From a virus, in the IMG/VR virus record IMGVR_UViG_3300037475_000027, positions 1-25,623 of that record: a DNA stretch of 25,623 nt. The stretch is one strand, 5' to 3'. Below, in pieces: positions 22,080 through 25,623 of the stretch. Numbering within the stretch: position 1 is the first letter of the stretch; each line of letters starts with the position of its first letter. The notes beneath the pieces are model-generated. The model ran no database searches. It worked only from the letters and a program-made list of their open reading frames with translations, and was not told where the DNA came from. The translations under genes were made by a program, and so were the position numbers.

Positions 22080-22816
22080 CAGATGCTCCAGTTGCCATCA
22101 GGGATCGACCATGGGCCAATGAACACGGGTGTCTGGCGGGGCACGAGGGACAGGACCTGTGCGCCAGCGTCCTTGCCCTGAAGGGCAGCGTACATCCGCT
22201 GGAAGTCGCTGGCTGCGGCTTCGCTTGGGAAGTTCTTGAGTTGCATCCACTTGAGCTTGGTGTACTTCACCATGAGCCATGGCTGATACCACACGAGGTC
22301 ACCGTCCGCCATGACCAACGCGGCGTTGGGCTCTTGGTCGGTGGAACTGGCCGACTGCACCCAGTTCTCGGTCACGTACTCCATGGAGAGCACGTACTCG
22401 CTGTTGGATGCTGGCGTGGGGAACACCTCGAACTTGTTGTTCATCACGCGGTAGCGCATCCGTGGGAAGGATGCGAGGAGCCCGCCCTTGAGCCACGCCC
22501 ATTCAGCAGCGGACTTCGGGCCAAGCAGCGGCCAGTGATTCGTGCGGTCCCACTGGGTCTGGTCGATGAAATAGGACCAGCCGGGCGGCAGGTCGTAGCT
22601 GCTCTGCCCCTCCACCAGCGTGAAGACCCATTCCTTTTTGAACTGCTCCCACGGGTAGTAGAAGCCGAGTTCGTTGCCAGCGCTGTTGAGCGCGGACAGC
22701 AACTGGTTGCTCTGTACGGCGTTCTGGTCGTCGGGGGCAAAAAGGGTTTGGACCTTGGCTAGCCCGACTTCACCAGCGACTTGATTGACGATCTGAAGTG
22801 CGGGCCAGTATTCCAT
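22079..22816 (-). CDS. Head-tail adaptor protein
   Basis: This 245-aa protein starts at ATG 22816, seven bases after the upstream gene's end. It begins with a helix (LQIVNQVAGEVGL), then SALNSAGNELGFYYPWEQFKK. A Trp-rich central block follows (LPPGWSYFIDQTQWDRTNHW, then GPKSAAEWAWLKGG), followed by FEVFPTPA and YVTENWVQS. This matches the adaptor (gp11/T7-type or P22 gp4-like) family of short-tailed phages, which joins the portal to the tail nozzle. Size is typical. No portal gene is present to confirm it; that gene should lie beyond the right edge. Confidence 0.85.
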   Translation of the reverse strand: MEYWPALQIVNQVAGEVGLAKVQTLFAPDDQNAVQSNQLLSALNSAGNELGFYYPWEQFKKEWVFTLVEGQSSYDLPPGWSYFIDQTQWDRTNHWPLLGPKSAAEWAWLKGGLLASFPRMRYRVMNNKFEVFPTPASNSEYVLSMEYVTENWVQSASSTDQEPNAALVMADGDLVWYQPWLMVKYTKLKWMQLKNFPSEAAASDFQRMYAALQGKDAGAQVLSLVPRQTPVFIGPWSIPDGNWSI

Positions 22817-22822
22817 GGGGTC

Positions 22823-23407
22823 CTACCGATTCTTCTTGTCCAGCTTCTCGAAGGCTGCGGTCAGTTCCTCCACCTTGCGGGTGAGGACTTGGATGTGGTT
22901 GTCCCGCTGTTCAAGCTCTGCTTGCAGCTTGAGCATCGGGGCCTCACCAGCGGCGGCGGCAAGATAGTTCTTGGCGCGCTCGCGCATACTGTGATTGCCC
23001 ATGAACTTCAGGGCGTTGGCGTCGGACAAGTTGGCTAGCTGTTCAACCGTGTGGATGTTGGAGTAGTTCAACTCCGCGATCTGCGACTTGGACAACCATG
23101 GCAACTCGGAAAGCAACGTGCCGTCGATGGTCGTTGCTTCCGTGTTGGCCTTCCACTTGTCGTACGCCTTGCGGAAGCGCCCCTTGTAGTGGTCGTCCAG
23201 CGGGAACGTGCTGATGTCGCGCGAGCCGGGAACGATGATCTGGATGTACTCCTGATCGTAGAAGATCGGGCGCCCTTCCTGATTCGACTTGAACTCGTTG
23301 CGGACGGCGCGGACTTCAAACTTCACATACAGCTTGTCGTCGTCGGAAAACTGCTTTCCGTCCTCATAGGTCTTGTCGTGGTCGTAAATACCGGCTGCGA
23401 ATGACAT
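22823..23407 (-). CDS. Conserved virion-region protein with helical hairpin and coiled coil
   Basis: This 194-aa protein starts at ATG 23407 with GGAG six bases upstream. The N-terminal 90 residues look like a beta domain (KLYVKFEVRAVRNEF, then YIQIIVPGSRDIS). Residues around 110-150 resemble a small helix-hairpin-helix module (IAELNYSNIHTVEQLANLSDANALKFMG). The C-terminus is a charged coiled coil (LKLQAELEQRDNHIQVLTRKVEEL). It sits between the small capsid-associated gene and the adaptor. Proteins of this type are frequent next to podophage capsid genes with no assigned role. It could help head assembly or head completion. Confidence 0.78.
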   Translation of the reverse strand: MSFAAGIYDHDKTYEDGKQFSDDDKLYVKFEVRAVRNEFKSNQEGRPIFYDQEYIQIIVPGSRDISTFPLDDHYKGRFRKAYDKWKANTEATTIDGTLLSELPWLSKSQIAELNYSNIHTVEQLANLSDANALKFMGNHSMRERAKNYLAAAAGEAPMLKLQAELEQRDNHIQVLTRKVEELTAAFEKLDKKNR

Positions 23408-23423
23408 AGTTGCTCCGTTAGGG

Positions 23424-23822
23424 TTAGTTCTTCACCCAGCCATAGCCGTTGGCTGGAATGACTGATTGGGCGACGGAAGCCCCGGCGCCTGCCGTGAAGA
23501 CCGTGCCCGCGATGGTGCCTGTCTGCCCGACGGTCGTGGGGGCGGCGCTCGTCACCCACGTCATGAGGGCGCCCGCCTTGTCGCGGCCAAGCGTACCCGG
23601 CGCGGCAATGAGGCTGGAGCCATCGGTAGGGGTGCCCCCGAGCGCGGCCACCTTCAACGGGGAGCCAGCGGTGCCCAGTTCGGAACCGATGTGGCCGTTC
23701 CACATTTCGGTGTTGGCAGCGGTCAGCTTGTCCCACCCGATTGGGGGTTGGACAGCGGGACCGCCCGGAGGGCCAACGGTTACCGCAGCATTGATCGTTG
23801 CGTTTGCGTAGTCAGCGGACAT
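23424..23822 (-). CDS. Candidate capsid decoration/cement protein
   Basis: This 132-aa protein starts at ATG 23822 with GGAGA upstream. The product is rich in Gly, Ala, Thr and Pro and predicted mostly beta (ATINAAVTVGPPGGPAVQPP, then GTIAGTVFTAGAGASVAQSV). It lacks signal peptide or cysteines and ends NGYGWVKN. Its gene follows the major capsid gene directly with a hairpin between them. That is where small head decoration or cement proteins are encoded in epsilon15- and BPP-1-type podophages, and the size fits. Sequence identity to those proteins could not be checked, so the call is positional. Confidence 0.6.
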   Translation of the reverse strand: MSADYANATINAAVTVGPPGGPAVQPPIGWDKLTAANTEMWNGHIGSELGTAGSPLKVAALGGTPTDGSSLIAAPGTLGRDKAGALMTWVTSAAPTTVGQTGTIAGTVFTAGAGASVAQSVIPANGYGWVKN

Positions 23823-23838
23823 GGTTAATCTCCGATTA

Positions 23839-23854
23839 GGGGGCCGAAGCCCCC
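23839..23854 (-). terminator. GC hairpin after the capsid gene, weak terminator or RNA stabiliser
   Basis: On the - strand GGGGGC pairs with GCCCCC around a TTCG loop, between the capsid gene stop and the next start. Only TAAT follows, not a T-run, so complete termination is unlikely. It may allow partial read-through or protect the 3' end of a capsid-rich transcript. Confidence 0.6.
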
Positions 23855-23859
23855 GTTGC

Positions 23860-24840
23860 TCACTCGAACATCTTCCCTTGAAATTGCAAACCGCTCGAAG
23901 TGAGGTTTCCAGCCCACGCGAGGATTTGCACTTCGGCGTCTTGGTTGACGCTGTAGCGCTTGTTCGGGTTCAGAGACACCATGTTGCGGTCGCGGTGCGG
24001 ACGGTACTTGATGTACTTGGTGTTGAGCATGTACATCGTCTTCACGGGCATGCCGCCACCGATACCGCCGTCGAGCACCACGTCAGCGTCCATGTACTTC
24101 AGCGCCATGAAACCACGGGTGGCGGCTTCGCTGGACGAGAAGCGTTGCTGTGCTTGCAACGAGGCCACGAACAGTGCCCAGTAGGCGTTGTCCATCAGGA
24201 TCAGGTCCGGACGGTCGTTGCCGCGCACCAGCGATGCCCACAAGGCATTCATGTAATCGCCGATGTTGTCCTTGGTCGTCGCAGCGCCGCCCGTGGTCGT
24301 CGCCTTGAAGACCTTGTTGCGCCAGAACTGCCACGTGGCGCGGTCGATGCCGCCGACAACGCCAGTCGTCGGGTCGGTGGCGACCTGCTTGGCGAGGCCG
24401 TCAATCTCCTTGCCGCCCGAGCCCGTGCCGTCGCTGTACAGCGAAATGCTGATCAGGTTGGACATGCTCGATTCGGCAACGCTGATGCGCGCTTCCAGCA
24501 GATCGATCATGCGTTCCGGGCCGCTGTTCATCAGTTCTTCAAGGCCGCTGATGGTGACTGGGCAAGCAGCTTGCTTCCAGCCGTATTCCGCTGCCGAGAT
24601 GACATCCTGCGCCGCGATGGGCAGGGTCTCGTAGCCGGAATAGAACCCTGCGTTGCCGTTGGCGGCAAAGCTCAGTTCTTCCATGATGGTGTTGCCACCG
24701 CTCACGGTGCGGATGTTGCCCCGCTTGGACATCCAAGTCAGGACGGCGTTGTTCTTGGTCACGTTGTCAGCGATGACCTTGTTGCGATGCTGGATCGTGG
24801 TAGCGATGATGTCGCTGATCGCAGCGTTGGCGAATGCCAT
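23860..24840 (-). CDS. Major capsid protein, HK97-fold type
   Basis: This 326-aa protein starts at ATG 24840 with AGGAG nine bases upstream, inside the end of the preceding gene. The chain opens with a helical N-arm (AFANAAISDIIATTIQHRN). A KRGNIRTVSGGNTIMEELSF segment follows, suggesting the E-loop region. Next comes a long helix with SGLEELMNSGPERMIDLLEARI (the spine-helix position). A P-domain-like LWASLVRGNDRPDLILMDNAYW follows, and late strands (TMYMLNTKYIKYRPHRDRN, then SVNQDAEVQILAWAGNL). The last part is the usual end of podophage capsid proteins. Scaffold upstream, decoration downstream and a size near that of BPP-1 and epsilon15 capsid proteins support the identification. No N-terminal protease domain is fused. 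Confidence 0.92.
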   Translation of the reverse strand: MAFANAAISDIIATTIQHRNKVIADNVTKNNAVLTWMSKRGNIRTVSGGNTIMEELSFAANGNAGFYSGYETLPIAAQDVISAAEYGWKQAACPVTISGLEELMNSGPERMIDLLEARISVAESSMSNLISISLYSDGTGSGGKEIDGLAKQVATDPTTGVVGGIDRATWQFWRNKVFKATTTGGAATTKDNIGDYMNALWASLVRGNDRPDLILMDNAYWALFVASLQAQQRFSSSEAATRGFMALKYMDADVVLDGGIGGGMPVKTMYMLNTKYIKYRPHRDRNMVSLNPNKRYSVNQDAEVQILAWAGNLTSSGLQFQGKMFE

Positions 24841-24845
24841 GGCGA

Positions 24846-25040
24846 TTACTCCTCGAAAGGTAGGACGGTTTGAGACAAAGGTTCCCCTTGGGGTATCTCG
24901 ATGGGCGTACCGTCTTGGTCCACGGAGTAACGAATAAACCGTGGGGTCAGGTCAGCTTCGAGGGCCACCCGCGCGGCCTTCGTAAGAGACTGGTCATTGT
25001 CACTGCGTCCCGCTGCCCAAAGGGCCATTGACGTGATCAT
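24846..25040 (-). CDS. Small protein between scaffold and capsid genes
   Basis: This 64-aa protein starts at ATG 25040 with AAGGA seven bases upstream, one base after the scaffold stop. An internal Met at residue 6 is an alternative start. The N-terminal helix has ALWAAGR, then KAARVALEADLTPRF. The C-terminus is a strand-like IRYSVDQDGTPIEIPQG and a hydrophobic-acidic end (SQTVLPFEE). No family is recognised. Position suggests an assembly-related role. Confidence 0.65.
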   Translation of the reverse strand: MITSMALWAAGRSDNDQSLTKAARVALEADLTPRFIRYSVDQDGTPIEIPQGEPLSQTVLPFEE

Positions 25041-25041
25041 T

Positions 25042-25623
25042 TCAGCGTCCTTGTGCGGTGTTCCATGCAGCTTCGATGGTGCCTCTCAAATCGTCCGATG
25101 ACACCGGTTGGCGAAGTGCTGCGGGTGCTCCACTCACGGAGAGTGAGGCGCCGAGGGAACGGGTGGCAGCATCGTGGGCGCTTTGCGCTCTTTGCTGTCC
25201 CGAACGCGACTGCTCTGCGGCCTGCGCTTCTGGGTTCATTGCGACGGCGCGAGCATACGCCTCTTGCGGTGTCAAGTAAACCCTCCGTTTCAGGGCCATT
25301 TCCGTGATGTCCGCCATGTCCTGCGCCACGAGGCTGTAATGCGGGAAATTCTCGGTGTCGCGCGCCATCCGGTCCAGCACCGTGATCGCGCGCTGGCGCT
25401 CGGAGTCCATCACTTGCTGGCGGCGCTGCTGCTCGGACTGAACGAAGTCCTGAATCGGCCCAAGGCGCTCGTTGAGCAGGCGATCAACGCCCGCCATCGG
25501 TGCCTGAGTGGGGTCCTGTCCCGCCAGCGCCATGTCGAGGGCGTTGATGTCTATCTGGTAATCCTGAATTAGCTTCGCCATGAACCGCGCCCGGTCGGGC
25601 ATCGGGGCCGTGGACAGGTGAAC
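25042..25623 (-). CDS. Probable capsid scaffolding protein, 5' end outside the window
   Basis: The frame is open to the right edge, so the N-terminus is missing; 193 residues are visible. A Met at 25602 is in frame but preceding codons (VHLSTAP) continue without a stop, and a start beyond the window is expected. The protein is acidic and helical and begins FMAKLIQDYQIDINALDMALAGQ. Its middle is rich in Gln, Arg and Ala (SEQQRRQQVMDSERQRA), and it ends DDLRGTIEAAWNTAQGR. Such helix-rich proteins with a short basic C-terminal helix directly upstream of the capsid gene are typical phage scaffolds. The identification is by composition and position. Confidence 0.75.
   Translation of the reverse strand, partial: VHLSTAPMPDRARFMAKLIQDYQIDINALDMALAGQDPTQAPMAGVDRLLNERLGPIQDFVQSEQQRRQQVMDSERQRAITVLDRMARDTENFPHYSLVAQDMADITEMALKRRVYLTPQEAYARAVAMNPEAQAAEQSRSGQQRAQSAHDAATRSLGASLSVSGAPAALRQPVSSDDLRGTIEAAWNTAQGR

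Noticed and set aside
23821-24873. A 350-aa + strand frame opposite the capsid gene
   Set aside because: It is the antisense frame of a clear major capsid gene; its sequence is Val/Arg/His-rich and unstructured.
1-25623. CRISPR array or tRNA genes
   Set aside because: No regularly spaced direct repeats were noticed, and no cloverleaf with T-loop signature was recognised, including in the gaps at 2644 and 9816.

Overview
The window is part of the genome of a tailed, podovirus-type bacteriophage (or an equivalent prophage segment). Its coding sequence is GC-rich, gene ends mostly overlap by one to eight bases, and structural and replication modules are transcribed toward each other. The codon and GC pattern, together with a tail-fibre N-terminus of the MPRDGSG type, suggest a proteobacterial host, perhaps in the Burkholderiales. 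That host call is inference. No integrase, terminase, portal or RNA polymerase gene lies in the window, so lifestyle and exact relatives are open.

Left arm (1-11567, + strand). A partial gene, a Mom-like putative DNA modification protein, an unknown gene and a Cys-containing candidate ssDNA-binding protein (1-2643) precede a 153-bp non-coding gap. That gap holds an extended -10 sequence and three consecutive hairpins. A densely overlapping replication/nuclease operon follows (2797-9514): family A DNA polymerase with 3'-5' exonuclease motifs, Cas4/RecB-like nuclease with four cysteines, VRR-NUC nuclease, SNF2-type helicase, and several small unknown genes. The operon ends in a lower-GC 222-aa orphan. 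A palindrome over a plausible promoter then precedes a small helix-turn-helix gene (9558-9815). A second extended -10 with GC hairpins precedes three successive genes (9922, 10636, 11283). All three begin ATGAAGCG and encode Sec-type signal peptides. Rho-independent terminators close the first (10586) and the last (11577).

Right arm (25623-11596, - strand). Reading from high to low coordinates, this is a virion operon: scaffold (partial), a 64-aa gene, an HK97-fold-type major capsid protein, a small probable decoration protein, a conserved unknown, a head-tail adaptor, a propeller/nozzle-like tail protein, and a tail/virion protein. Next come two large internal or ejection-type proteins, one with a lytic transglycosylase domain, and a tail fibre with a self-cleaving S74 chaperone. 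Four small genes follow, including a two-helix membrane protein and a secreted 72-aa protein. The last gene is an Ala/Gly-rich, membrane-active-looking virion protein. The promoter for this operon must lie beyond the right edge.

The least explained parts are the structured leader at 2641-2796, the triplet of secreted proteins with near-copied starts, the apparent fusion with an internal start in the transglycosylase gene, and the Mom-like enzyme. No stretch longer than 300 bases is without a gene.
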